Below are positions 47,519 through 58,624 of a stretch of DNA of 64,000 nucleotides, in pieces. The stretch's first letter is position 1, and each line of letters starts with the position of its first letter. The notes under the pieces were generated by a model. That model did not search any database. It saw only the letters and a program-made list of their open reading frames with translations, and was not told the DNA's origin. The stretch is from Telopea speciosissima (taxonomy: Eukaryota > Streptophyta > Magnoliopsida > Proteales > Proteaceae): assembly GCF_018873765.1 (NCBI RefSeq), contig NC_057926.1, positions 52,061,878 to 52,125,877 on the forward strand, given 5' to 3'. The translations under genes were made by a program, and so were the position numbers.

Positions 47519-50082
47519 TTGACCTTATAAAAAATTAGCCATTTTTTTTGGGTACACCGAAAACAATCAATTAGACTTTAATTTTGATCCTTGGCTTAGT
47601 TTTAGAAGCAATTGGATTAGGTACATTGTGGCTTAAGCAAGCTACAGTAACCTAAGAAGAAAGTGAAAAGGATAGTTATCGTAAGAATGGATTTAGTTGA
47701 CAGTATCAGTCGTCGCCAATACTAATACTGATACATATCAGCTCGATTCCAAACCAAAACACTAATTTTTCATTAAAAAAAAACATTGTATCATATCGGC
47801 CAGATATTGGTGTCGGTCACGGCTAATACCGATACAAATTGACTGAAACGAGCCATTCCGAAACTGATCCTTAAACCATGGTGATGGGATCTATTGTGAG
47901 AGAGAGAGAGAGAGAGAGAGAGAGGCATCGGGCACCGCTCTAATGAGCAATCCGTTCAAGGAGTGCCTAATGAAGCATTCGACTGCTGAACCATACATGC
48001 GATGGACCACCAAATTTAAAAATGAGACTAAATGTAACGAATACCTATCAATCAAACGGAAAGAAAGACCTAAGCATTCCCCACATGATAGAGGACGCCA
48101 ACATAGTCAAGAAGCCTCCCAACATTGTCAAAGTCGTGTTAATTTTTTCTTAATTAATTAGGGATAAAAAATAAATAAATAATCTCCCTCAACCTCACAT
48201 GTATATGCATTGTGAGATAATGTGACAAATTCCACCAAGACAAGGGAGAGAAGACATGTGGTATGCCCTCTCCTTTTGAAGGAATGGTTGTTAAATAAAA
48301 CTTTGATGGTTCATCCATAGGCAATCTACGGTTGTCGGGATTTAAATTTATTTAACTGGTTTAAATTATCACTTAACAACATAAAATTAACGGTAGAGAT
48401 TAATTTGTCATGTTGGGGTCTAAACCAAGGGATGATTTGAGTTTTTAAAAAAACCAGGGTACCATCTGAGTTTCGTTTGAAAATCAGGGAATGACATTTA
48501 ATTTACCCTTTCTTTTTTTTTTTCTTTTTTTTATTTTTAAAATTTTTAACTAGAATTTGATTTTATATTTCAAACACACCCCCTGTCCATATTAAATCTC
48601 ATTTCTATAAGATGGGAAAATAGGGTGAGAATTGAATGGTAATTGTTTCAATGCATCGTCTCGTTTTTTCATTCATTAATGACTGTTGAGGTTTCGAACG
48701 TCGATTCCAAATTAGATTTTTGCAACACATAAGGAATGATAAAAAATGCCCGAGACAGATACAAAGAGGCTGCTCAATGGAGCTAGGTCTCTGAATCTTA
48801 AAAGAAAGTGAAGATTAGAGAGAAAACTTTCCCTACTTTGAGACAGAGAAGGAAAGGGCCGGGAAGCATGTTTTAGAGATGAAGCCAGGGGAAAGGATGG
48901 GATCCTCACACATGTACCAACGTGGATTTAAGCCAGGGAAGGGGATGGGCATTGTAGTTGCATCCAAAAGAAATTTTGTTTGAACGTAGACAATGCCCTA
49001 CTCATTGTGGGCTTCCTGAGTATTGCTCTGAGTTTTCAGAAGAAGAAGAGAAGAGCTTCCTGAATACTGCTATGAGTTTCAAAAAAGTTTGAATTTTTTC
49101 AAGATGAGCTGTTGGATGGTCATAAAGATAGGTTGCGCTCTGCATGGAAGTACAACCGATGGAAATAGAGGATCCAGATCCTCCTTTCTTACATTGGGAA
49201 TTTGGGACTTCCGTTCCTATGGAACTATCATTTCCAAGTTTTTTTTTTATCGGCAATTATATTAGGGGTGTTAAACGGTCGGTTTAATTTGGTTTCGGTA
49301 GAATTGAATCGGTTTCGATTTGAAAATGAGTGAGATTAAAACCTAACCATTAAGAAACTTTGGTTTTCGGTCGGTTTCGATTTCGATTAATTATGATTTC
49401 AGTTTTTCAATGTCAGGTTAATATCAATTTAAATCGGATTGTTTTCAGGGTTGAACCATAGTGAAATCAACCCAATGACCCTCATGACCCTCATTGTTGG
49501 AATGCAATTCAACATTTTTTTTACTCCTTATTTAAAAAGAAAAAGAAAAATATATTTCTTAACAACTTCAATTTAGATCAAGAACTTCAAAATAGAAGTA
49601 TTAAGGTTTTTTTTTTTTTTTTTGGGGTAGATATGAAGTATTAAGTTTAAGGGAAGCAAAAGTGAAATCGTGAAATCATAAACCTTGAACAACTATTCTA
49701 CCAAGTATTCCAATGCAACATTATTGAATTTTCTGCAATTGATGATATACCCCGTCGCCACCACCACTCTCATTCGCCTCCAACCCTGTCCTGTCCTGCC
49801 TGTCGGCCCTGTCCTATCTACCACCCTTTTTCAAAGAAAATATAAACAACCTATTCTCAAAAATGGAACTACCAAATGAATTTTCTTATTAGTGAAATAT
49901 ATTAGGTTAGTTTAACTAAACAATGTCAATTTCTTTGACCAAAAATCTATTGGTGACTATTGAAAATCAATCCGAAATTGAAGTAGAAATCGTACCAAAT
50001 CAGGCCTAAAGTCCCACATCCATTGAAGAAACCTTAAAGAAGTCCATTGATTGAATCTGGTCATTATACCATTGTGTTGTAA
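47519..50082. other. Intergenic region with microsatellite and repeats
   Basis: No gene is recognised. It holds GATCGG-type repeat at 47690-47880, a (GA)n microsatellite at 47898-47925 and, from 49262, sequence beginning ATTAGGGGTGTTAAACGGTC followed by tcggtttcgattt repeats, typical of a common but unbounded plant repeat. Confidence 0.45.
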
Positions 50083-50499
50083 CTAGGGGTGCATCTAGGC
50101 CGGGCTGGCCAGGTATTTTAAAATACCAGCCCAACAATATTTTCCCTTTGGTCAACTCGGCCCAATCAAGCCCAATGGTTTTCTGTATATCGCAAACCAA
50201 GCCCGGCCAGCTTTACAGGGCTCAACCCAACACAGCGCGACCCTAATTGACCCTGATAGACCTTTTTGTTTTTTTGTCATTTTAGGGCTAGACAAGGCTG
50301 GGTTAGCCCTAATTTTTTAACTAGATGTATGATATTATTATATATGATTGTATATTATATATTTATATATACAAAACCCATCTCAGCTAGACCCTACTCG
50401 GGGCATGAAAATTTTCAACCCTGGTCCAACATAGGCTTTGTCAGGCTCAAGGCAGGCTTGGGTGGGCTCAGGCTCACCAGGCCAAACTTTCATCCCTAG
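50083..50499. mobile_element. hAT-like non-autonomous element
   Basis: Termini CTAGGGGTGCATC and, in complement, CTAGGGATGAAAG are flanked by TTGTAA on both sides (50077-50082 and 50500-50505). The interior alternates GGCCGGGC- and GGGCTCAGGC-type segments. Confidence 0.6.
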
Positions 50500-50519
50500 T
50501 TGTAAGTTGTAACCAAGGA

Positions 50520-50820
50520 TTTTAACCTTGGAATTGAGGTTGAATTGGTCCATGCCGATCTGGATTAGAATCAACAAGAATTGGTCCCAGAAACCCTTAA
50601 ATCAGTTCCTTAAATCTAAAAACCCAGTGAATTCCAAAAACCCTAGAACTGACCACCCCTGAAGGTCTAGAATTGGTATCAATTATAGCCAATTCAACCA
50701 ATCCCAATTGATTAATATTGCAACACAAAAACCCTAGAGTTGACTGATCTGGAACGTATAGAATTGGGATCGGTCATGGCCGATTCAATCAATTCCTATT
50801 GATTAATACTGCAACACTTA
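50520..50820. repeat. Dispersed GATCGG-type repeat, internally duplicated
   Basis: A unit with ccctagaactgacc, tagaattggtatc and attgattaatattgcaacac occurs twice (about 50640-50730 and 50730-50820), built from the same words as the repeat at 1-480. Confidence 0.5.
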
Positions 50821-50840
50821 ATAGAGTAAATCAGTTCGAT

Positions 50841-51180
50841 TTTTTGATGAAAGTGTAATCACACAAACCACACCGTGGAATGGCGGATATACACAACACA
50901 CACCACATTCACACACCCAATGTGGGACCAAACCCACACACAGTTTTCTTTCTTTTTTTGATGAAAGTGTAATCACACAAATCACACACCAATCCCAAAA
51001 GGTTAACCAACTTTTAGGACCGTGGAATGACGGATATACACAACACACACTACATTCACACACCCGATATGAGACTAAAGCCATACACCTTTTTCTTTCT
51101 TTTTTTGATGAAAGTGTAATCACACAAATCACACACCAATCCCAAAAGGTTAATCGATTTTTAGGACCGTGGAATAGCGG
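50841..51180. repeat. Three tandem units of 115-146 bp
   Basis: The units start TTTTTGATGAAAGTGTAATC near 50841, 50956 and 51102 and share cacacaccaatcccaaaagg, ggaccgtggaat and gatatacacaacacacac. The first unit lacks the middle block, and the third is cut after accgtggaatagcgg. Confidence 0.8.
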
Positions 51181-51783
51181 CTTCTTTTAAATCAGTTCGA
51201 TTTGGTTCTTAATCAGTTTAGATTGCAACGAAACCAAAAACGTTCCTTCCACCGGTGACTTTGCACTCCGCCTCTTCAGATCGTTTCTCAATTCATTCCC
51301 AAATCCCTCAAACCTAGAACCCAAGCCCCTAAACAGATGGAACAGTTTTCTTCCATTTTTATTTTTCGTGAATTTTGACTCATCCTTCTTCGATTGATCT
51401 GGCATTAATAAACCATGACTCTTCCATGGAAAAAGTCCAAGGTTGGTCAGATTTGAGCTCTCCTTCTTTCTTCGATTCTCTGTTAATCGTTGTCTGGTCT
51501 GGTCTTTGCGAGAGGTACATTGAAACACAAAGCTTCTTCAATAGGAAAAGTCTGCAAGATTGGTCAGAGTTGAGCTCACCTTCTTCGATGATCCGTTGAT
51601 CGATGTCTCGTCTAGTCTTTCCAAGTGGTTCAGTTACCAACCATGCCTCTTCTTGTTCGCCGCCCAAGCATGGAGGCCAAACCCTCACTCTGCTCTTTTG
51701 CGGAAACTCATCGTCGGAGCCAGCTTCTCTTCACCACCATGGGTGATCTGACCCTCGGAGAGGTAGGACTCCCGATATGATCG
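51181..51783. other. Unassigned stretch with internal duplication
   Basis: A segment of about 95 bp (51410-51505) recurs imperfectly at 51530-51625 (ggtcagatttgagctctcct and ggtcagagttgagctcacct). A short open frame at 51670-51762 ends near a GTAGG donor-like site; it may be a lost first exon, unconfirmed. Confidence 0.4.
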
Positions 51784-52918
51784 TGTTATGTGTCGATTTT
51801 TATTTAGGTGTAGCTGTTTGTGATTAGGTAGTTATTATTAATTATATGTATCTACGGGAAGGTGGTTATTATTATATTTAATTATTAAAAGTAGGATAAG
51901 TTTAGGGAGATATTTTAGGAGTTGAGAGAAATTGTAGGAGTGGGGAAGTGGGTGGTTAATATTAGCCTGTATTTATTGATGTATGAAGAAGTAGAAGAAA
52001 ATGAGAAAAATATTAATTAATTCTTAAGAGTTTATCTTGAGAGAGGATTGGCGACCTCCTAATTACGCCAAGACGTCATTGTTTCGTCTGTAAAGCAAAA
52101 CTCTATCCCAAATTTATCTCTCTCTTCCTCTCTTTCTATCCCTACTATTTCTCTTTTATTTTAATTTATTTTCAGATTATCTTGCTCGTAACAAATGGCA
52201 TCAGAGCCAGGCATGGCTGAGGAAATCGACCGTCCCGGGTCTATGCGGGTGTATCCTCCTCTGTTCAACGGTTGGATGGAAGCGATTTGTTCAACAGAGA
52301 TTGACCGTCTCGGATCCGTACGAGTTCTTCATCAGGGTTTTCAAATGTTGGTATTGTTAGACCGACAAGTTTGTGGGCGTAATATTGGCAATTGGTGGAA
52401 ACAACTTGGGAATTACCCAAACAAGATTTGGAATCCGGGTGGAATTGTTTTTAATTTTTATTTGTAATTTAGTGGTATTGAGGACAAGACCAAAATTTAG
52501 GGGGATGGAATGTTATGTGTCGATTTTTCTTTAGGTGTAGCTCTTTGTGATTAGTTAGTTATTATTAATTATATGTATCTACGGGAAGGTGGTTATTATT
52601 ATATGTAGTTATTAAAAGTGAGATAAGTTTAGAGAGATATTTTAGGAGTTAAGAGAAATTGTAGGAGTGCGGAAGTGGGTAGTTAATATTAGCTGTGTAT
52701 TTATTGATGTATGAAGAAGTAGAAAAGGAGAGAAAAATATTAATTAATTCTTGAGTTTTTATCTTGAGAGAGGATTGACGACCTCTCAATTGCGCCAGGA
52801 CACCATTGGTTCGTCTGTAAAGCAAATTCTATCCCAAATTTATCTCTTTCTTCCTCTCTTTCTATCCCTACTATTTCTCTTTTATTTTATTTATTTGCAG
52901 ATTATCTTGCACGTAACA
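51784..52918 (+). mobile_element. Complete TRIM (short LTR retrotransposon)
   Basis: Two LTRs (51784-52193, 410 bp; 52511-52918, 408 bp) begin TGTTATGTGTCGA and end CGTAACA, flanked by identical 5-bp GATCG (51779-51783 and 52919-52923). Two bases after the left LTR is TGGCATCAGAGCCAGG, the Met-tRNA primer-site type. Before the right LTR is a purine-rich AGGGGGATGGAA. The internal region is only 317 bp and encodes no gag or pol, so it depends on other elements for movement. Confidence 0.95.
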
Positions 52919-52923
52919 GATCG

Positions 52924-54721
52924 ATATAGATTTTTTCTTCACTCAGGTAAAAGAAAACTTAATCCATCCTTTTTTTATTTGATTCTGTTTATTGGGTTCT
53001 TAATTAGAATCAAAGATTTACTGGTTTAAATCATACTGAATCGATTAAAAAGTTTCTTAGAATAGCCCAAATCAAAACCAAACTGATTAATAATGATTTT
53101 CATTTGGTCTTTGGTAATAGTTGGTTTTGAGTTTGGTTCACAGTTTAGAGGACTCAACATAGGTAGAAAGCCATTTACTCAATCTCCCGCTAATTCTTCC
53201 TAGTTCTTTGCTGTCAACACTTCTTCTGTTTGACCACACAGTCTTGTTTTATTCTCAAAATTCTTTTAGGATCACAAAAATGTTTTCACCAACTTCAGTT
53301 GTAACAAGATTTTCTCAAAACTAAAACCCAAAATTTCTTCGAGACAAAATCACAAGAAGGGGAAATATAAAAAAGAAAATTGAACAAGTTCTGATTGAGA
53401 ATATGATCAAATCTATTATAGTTGTTAAATAAATAAATCTTCAATCAGCAGCAAGATCTAAAATACTAAAACTATCATAGAAACACACCCACATAAAACA
53501 ATAAGAGAAGACCATTCAAGTTGAACCAAAATATGCAGACAACAATAAGTTTGGAATCGAAACTATGCACATTTACCAGATAGAATATGTCTTTCCTATT
53601 CCCTCCCCACCCCCAAAGGAAAAAAAGAAGAAGAAGAAGAAGAAGAAGAAGAATTAGTGTCTAACAACAATGCTTGGTTGCCTGAATTCTCCATCTTCAC
53701 AATCAACTTGACGCACTTCAGTTCAGGATGGAAACTGTGAATCCAATAACATGATACCTTCCCTTCCGAACTTGCTTCCACTGCTCTGTTACCTGTGAAA
53801 GTGAACAATGACTGACAGTTTTGGTAAATTCTATAACTACATGTAAGTTCTTAAGTCACAAATGAGAGTAAGTTTCGTTGTCACCTGCTAAAGGATAAAT
53901 AGCAGGACGATAAAGTTACAAGGGTATGTTTGGTTTGCAAGAAAAGAAGAAAAAAAAATAAAAATAAGACAAGTAATGAAGAATAAGGACAACAATTTAT
54001 GTATATATCTTGTTGTAAGTTGTAACCAAGGTTAGTTACAACAAGATTGTAACCTCATTTTTTGCCTGTATACCACACTTATTTTTCAATGAGGATAAAC
54101 CCTGTTATTTCACACAAAAACTGCATTAAATACTGCATTAAAAGTAACTTTCAACTTTTTGAAAACTCTTTTTTATCCCTACATTAAATAAAGTTTGGGA
54201 ATATAGCAAGGGGCAACTAAAAGAAGGTTATAACTTCTTAGTTCATCATTTTGGTGACAACAAGTTGTTCCCTTCCTTCTATTCCCCCCCCCTCCCCCAC
54301 CGCACCGCCCTTCCCTCTCTTTCCTATCTATTTTTCGCATAACAAGCATACCATAAGAAACATTTTTATAAGGCTTTCATCAAAAATCTTGTACTGACCA
54401 CCCTAAAGAGTTGAAGAAGCAGCTAAGTCACTCGATGACTCAAATTCAGTTGGAGTTTCAAAAATGTTCATGATGCATGCATTACAGAAAGACTTAACAG
54501 TCAGATTATATTTATATTTTTTTAATGAAAGCAGGGATGAATAGTCAAGGAAAGAAATTGCTCTGAGAATGATAGATCCACAACAAAGCATCTCTACATT
54601 CAAATAACACTTTAATAAGGACCAATGTGATACTTGTCTTAAGAAGATATGAAAAGAAGGAACACAGAATGAGAGACTTACCACAGTTTCAAAAAGGGCT
54701 GTCCTTATATCGAATATAGAA
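52924..54721. other. Spacer downstream of the receptor gene
   Basis: It includes the presumed 3' UTR of the receptor and a (GAA)n microsatellite at 53626-53653. A 70-codon minus frame at 53596-53808 is poly-Ser from that microsatellite and is not called a gene. Confidence 0.45.
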
Positions 54722-57466
54722 TCATGATAAACTTTCACGATGCATTTTCCCAGATTTTCGGTCGTAATGGTTGATCTGAGGAATATGGGCAATCCTTCCA
54801 CGATCAATACTACCTTCACCACGCAGCCGGTTTACAAATTGGTCTGGCATAGCATCCAAGGTTAGTTCTTTCAGCTTGCAAAGGTATTCAATACCTTGAG
54901 GTAGCATCAGTAACTTACAACAGCCACTCATCCATAGCTCTTCGATATCAGGCATCGCTCCGTTCTCGATTCTTACCTCATTCAACTGTGACAAATTCCA
55001 CAATCTTAGCATCTTGAGCATAGGGAACCACTTGGGTTGGAAGTGCAAGAGCGTCCCCTCATATGCATTTGAAAGAGTAAGACGCCGCAGGTTGGTCAAA
55101 GCATGAATTTGATTCAGGGGATTCTCCCGTAGTTGGGAGTATTTCAGGAACAAAAAGGTGAGATCATTAAGAGAGCCAAACCAGCTAGGTACTGACTTCA
55201 ATTTTCCCACTAGAGTGAGCCTTGCCAGATTGGGAGGAGGGCACTTTAAGTCATCCATTTGGAGTACTTCATGCTCATCACTTGCCATTAAAAACAGGCT
55301 GCGAAGGAGATGCAGGTTTTTTATTGTGACACACAACTGCTGAACCTGAGTACTTCTCACCTTTGTAATGCCAATCCTTCTAAGTTGTGTCATATTTCCA
55401 AGTTGTTTGATCATGTCGTCGTCTGCTTCAATAGATGCTAGAACTTGCAAACTCTCCAGCTTTCTTATGTCAAATGGAACCCTTGTTCCCTGGACAAAAT
55501 CAAAAAAATCAGATTGTTTGAGATCATAATGATACATAATTAGATTTCGCAAATTCTGCAAATGCTCTACACTTTTTGGGAGTTCCTTCACCTCTGTATC
55601 GCAGACATCTAATGTTTGTAGGTTCCGAAGCTTACCCAAGGCTTTTGGAGCTTTCTTAATGCGAGTTCCTCTCAAGTTCAGATACCTTAGACTGAACAAT
55701 TTAGCTATTTCATTTGGTAATATTGCAATAGGGATACCTTGCAGTTCCAAGACTCTTAGAAATTTCAACTTTTTTGGCAATTCATATGACTGGCTCAACA
55801 TAGTTGTTTCTGTATCAAATACAAAGAGCGACCGGAGCTTTAACATATCAAAATGCGGTGAAATCTTTTCATCACATTTGTGTATTGCTAAGCGACGTGC
55901 TTTATCCATATCTTCTCCTCCCCTGTCACATAACACACAAAACTTCTGTCTTTTGGATATCGAAAGGCCTACCTCACGCAAAAGGTCGTGCAATCGAACC
56001 CTTTTTGCTCTTCCAAAATGGTTCTTCGTTACAACTTCAAGCATGCTTCGACAAACAAGCTCCTCAAGATAAGTGTCTGCTACCTCCTCAAGAGTCTTGC
56101 CTTCAATCTTTTCCACAAACCCTTCTGCTATCCATAGCCTAATAAGCCTCTTTCTTTTAATCAAGTAATCTTCAGGGAAAACACAACAGTATTGGAAACA
56201 AAGCTTAAGGTGGTATGTTAAATCATGATAGCTAAGCAACAAGATGCCTTTACACCATTCCAACCTAGGGTTGTTGCTTAGTTCCCAATTAGGGTTCTGA
56301 CAAACTTTCTTCCATTCTAACTCTGTCTTGTCCTTGGATGACAAGAGGTTACCCATAACCACAATTGTGAGAGGTAATCCTCTACATCCATTTACAAGGT
56401 CTCGAGCTGTGGGCTCAAGCTGTTGAGGGCAATGTCTACTTAAGAATGCCCTTCTACAGAACAGGTCCCAGGCCTTATTCTCTGGAAGAGGATCAATGCA
56501 GAGAATACACTTCGGAACTCCAAAAGAAAAACGAGCAACATCCTCATTTCGAGTTGTAAGCAATATCGCACTTCCATTACTTGTAAATGGCAGAATTGCA
56601 GCTTTGATTCGTCTCCAAAGACCAAGATCAAGATTCCAAACATCCTCTAGGACAATTAAATACCTCTTTTGCCGCAAGCAGTCTCGAATTGTCTCAACTA
56701 GGTCATCGTAGTCCATTTTATTCATGTCAGTTGGAATCAAATTCTTGGCTGCCTTGTAGAACTCTTTGATCATGCGCTTGAACAGATTTTCGACTTGAAA
56801 TTTCTGGGAGATGGTGACCCAAGCAGAGCATTGGAAATATTTCTTCACTGTTTTGTTGTTGTAAACCTTGGCCACAATTGTAGTTTTACCAGAACCTCCC
56901 ATTCCCAACACTGATAGTAGTGACCGTTGTCTTGGTTGCAGCAACCAATCTAACAATGTCTTCTCATATCCCTCCATTCCCACAACATCATCTTCAGCAG
57001 AAAGTGGTGACTCTCCATGTGGTCTCATCCTTACCCCTTCTTCCTTTTCGGAATGAAAATGGTATCGTTGGTGTCTTTCCTTAATTCCTGTGATATTGGC
57101 TTTAATTTCTTCTAACTTGGACGCCATTTGATGCTTCACCCAAACGTTCTTTGGGAATTTCACAATTTGATTGACATATCCACTTAGGTTGCCACCACTA
57201 AAGTGGCGATCCACGCGATACATGAACTCATCAATGATGTCTTCAACACTGTAAGCTGCATCTCTCACTTGTGCTACCCATGTTTGAACTTCTTCTTCTG
57301 TTTCACTCCTTCTGTCTGCATCTCTAAGAAAGGATTTCATACTTTCTAACTCATCGCTGATTGCTTTAAACTCTTCACGGGCTCCTACAACCAATGCACC
57401 CTCCGTCTCGAGGAATAGAAATATCTTTTCTAGCAAAACTTGCACCACTGGCTGCGCCACCGCCAT
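54722..57466 (-). CDS. CC-NB-LRR (RPM1-type) immune receptor, intronless, 914 aa
   Basis: A single uninterrupted frame. Residues 1-150 form an Rx-type coiled coil with an EDVID-class motif (VEDIIDE, 74-80). The NB-ARC domain has a P-loop GMGGSGKTT (188-196), RNBS-A FQCSAWVTIS (211-220), kinase 2 LIVLEDVW (270-277), RNBS-B ILLTTRNEDVA (301-311), GLPL (363-366), RNBS-D CFQYCCVFPEDY (423-434) and an MHD site reading LHD (492-494). About a dozen leucine-rich repeats follow from about 540 to 880. The end, HIPQINHY...ESLS, matches the end of full-length RPM1-like proteins, and length is typical (about 910-930 aa). Such proteins are cytosolic or plasma-membrane sensors of pathogen effectors; specificity cannot be read from sequence. 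Two departures from consensus are Glu274 in place of the first Asp of kinase 2 and Leu492 in place of the Met of MHD. A poly-A run lies immediately 5' of the ATG, and an LTR-like repeat begins about 265 bp further upstream. Confidence 0.95.
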   Translation of the reverse strand: MAVAQPVVQVLLEKIFLFLETEGALVVGAREEFKAISDELESMKSFLRDADRRSETEEEVQTWVAQVRDAAYSVEDIIDEFMYRVDRHFSGGNLSGYVNQIVKFPKNVWVKHQMASKLEEIKANITGIKERHQRYHFHSEKEEGVRMRPHGESPLSAEDDVVGMEGYEKTLLDWLLQPRQRSLLSVLGMGGSGKTTIVAKVYNNKTVKKYFQCSAWVTISQKFQVENLFKRMIKEFYKAAKNLIPTDMNKMDYDDLVETIRDCLRQKRYLIVLEDVWNLDLGLWRRIKAAILPFTSNGSAILLTTRNEDVARFSFGVPKCILCIDPLPENKAWDLFCRRAFLSRHCPQQLEPTARDLVNGCRGLPLTIVVMGNLLSSKDKTELEWKKVCQNPNWELSNNPRLEWCKGILLLSYHDLTYHLKLCFQYCCVFPEDYLIKRKRLIRLWIAEGFVEKIEGKTLEEVADTYLEELVCRSMLEVVTKNHFGRAKRVRLHDLLREVGLSISKRQKFCVLCDRGGEDMDKARRLAIHKCDEKISPHFDMLKLRSLFVFDTETTMLSQSYELPKKLKFLRVLELQGIPIAILPNEIAKLFSLRYLNLRGTRIKKAPKALGKLRNLQTLDVCDTEVKELPKSVEHLQNLRNLIMYHYDLKQSDFFDFVQGTRVPFDIRKLESLQVLASIEADDDMIKQLGNMTQLRRIGITKVRSTQVQQLCVTIKNLHLLRSLFLMASDEHEVLQMDDLKCPPPNLARLTLVGKLKSVPSWFGSLNDLTFLFLKYSQLRENPLNQIHALTNLRRLTLSNAYEGTLLHFQPKWFPMLKMLRLWNLSQLNEVRIENGAMPDIEELWMSGCCKLLMLPQGIEYLCKLKELTLDAMPDQFVNRLRGEGSIDRGRIAHIPQINHYDRKSGKMHRESLS

Positions 57467-57731
57467 TTTAAAAAAAAAAAAAAAAATCTCTCTCGGGTGA
57501 AGAGTGAGTTCAAGCTGTTGAGAATGAAAAAAACAAATGATCTCCCACCTTTATGCCTGCAAATTTATGAAGATGGACATACACAACGATAAAAGTATGC
57601 ATAAAACTAATAACGCAAATAAATCAAAGTAGTTCAACCCCTAAAGAACACATCTAGTTTTAACGTGAAAATTCTTCCAAATGTGGGAAGACCACAGGAC
57701 TTTATCCACACAAACCTTTCACTATAATAAA

Positions 57732-58624
57732 TGTAGGATATTAAATGTCAAGATATTGAGAGATTAAATATAAACGAGAAGAAAGTGAAGAAAGTTATTT
57801 GTACGGTTAAGAGTTTTCAAACAAATACTTGCATTGCTTCTTTCATGAACCTGTAACAAAAATTATGTAAGAAAATTGGTGGGCTAAGTCGTGTCACTTG
57901 ACACTGTTCTTAAGACCGTAGACGCCCCCGCCCCCTATGGTGCAACCGAAAATATTGCAAATTTGCCTCCAAGATAAAACAATCCATTGACTTCCCCAAT
58001 AATCGTACACTCGACTACTAGACCCCTTCGAGTACTATAGCATTGTGCTCAAGCTAAAAGGAAAAAATACTTATAAAAGTATTACTTTCAAAACTTAACA
58101 AAAACAATGAGAATAAATAATATCAACACATGCATACGGATGACACAAAAGAGGATTCATCTCAACAGGGACTTGATTAATCTTAAGAGAGCTGACTTGA
58201 TTCATCTCAACAGAGACTTAATTCATTTCAAGAAAGACTTGATTAATCTCCATAAGGATTTAATTAATCTTAAGAGGACTTGATTAAGCTTAAGTGGGAT
58301 TAAATAATCTCAATAGGACTTGATTCATCTTAATTAAGAGGGATTTGATTGCTCTCAAGAGGGACTTCATTCGTTGATTTCCAAAAGTCTTATGCCCCTC
58401 TCTATTTATATAGAGGAGACATTAAGAGAATACATTAAGGATCTCCTAAGCTGAAGATTAAAAGCCTTAAGAAGCTTCATAAAAGGACATAGAATATCTA
58501 AAAAAAAAACTGAATTGACAAGCAATCAAAGAGTTTAAGAGTTATGAAACTAACCTTGTATTTAAACAAATATTGAAGGTTATTTTGAATCTTAATTGTT
58601 TTAAAAACTCATTTAAAACCAACA
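57732..58624 (-). mobile_element. LTR-like direct repeat, copy near the receptor gene
   Basis: It matches 61191-62004 over its whole length. Read on the minus strand both copies begin TGTTG and end CTACA. The minus strand has a TATA box, TATATAAATAGA (58401-58412), followed by GAGGGG. A (gacttgattaatctcaaga)n minisatellite lies at 58155-58375. The outer flanks (ATAAA and AAAAA) do not match exactly, and no primer site or pol is seen, so a segmental duplication is the alternative. Confidence 0.5.
58155..58380. repeat. GACTTGATTAATCTCAAGA minisatellite
   Basis: About ten imperfect units of 19-25 bp (gacttgatt.atct.aa.ag) lie inside the LTR-like repeat. The distal copy has about six units. Confidence 0.8.

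Noticed and set aside
50841..51180. Regularly spaced repeats resembling an array
   Set aside because: Units are long, few and without short identical repeats and unique spacers, in a plant genome; this is not a CRISPR array.
51670..51762. Possible first exon (MEAKPSLCSFAETHRRSQLL) ending near GTAGG
   Set aside because: No downstream exon was found before or after the TRIM insertion, so a gene cannot be supported.
52195..52467. 90-codon frame starting MASEPGMAEEIDRPGS
   Set aside because: It starts in the TRIM primer-binding site and runs through its internal region; it resembles no gag or cellular protein.
53596..53808. Poly-Ser minus-strand frame
   Set aside because: It is produced by the GAA microsatellite, with no recognisable domain.
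54403..54822. 139-codon minus frame overlapping the receptor's 3' end
   Set aside because: It is a different frame from the receptor, which already ends like full-length family members; no homology.
55659..56142. Two overlapping plus-strand frames of 112-137 codons
   Set aside because: They are antisense to the coding sequence of the CC-NB-LRR gene.
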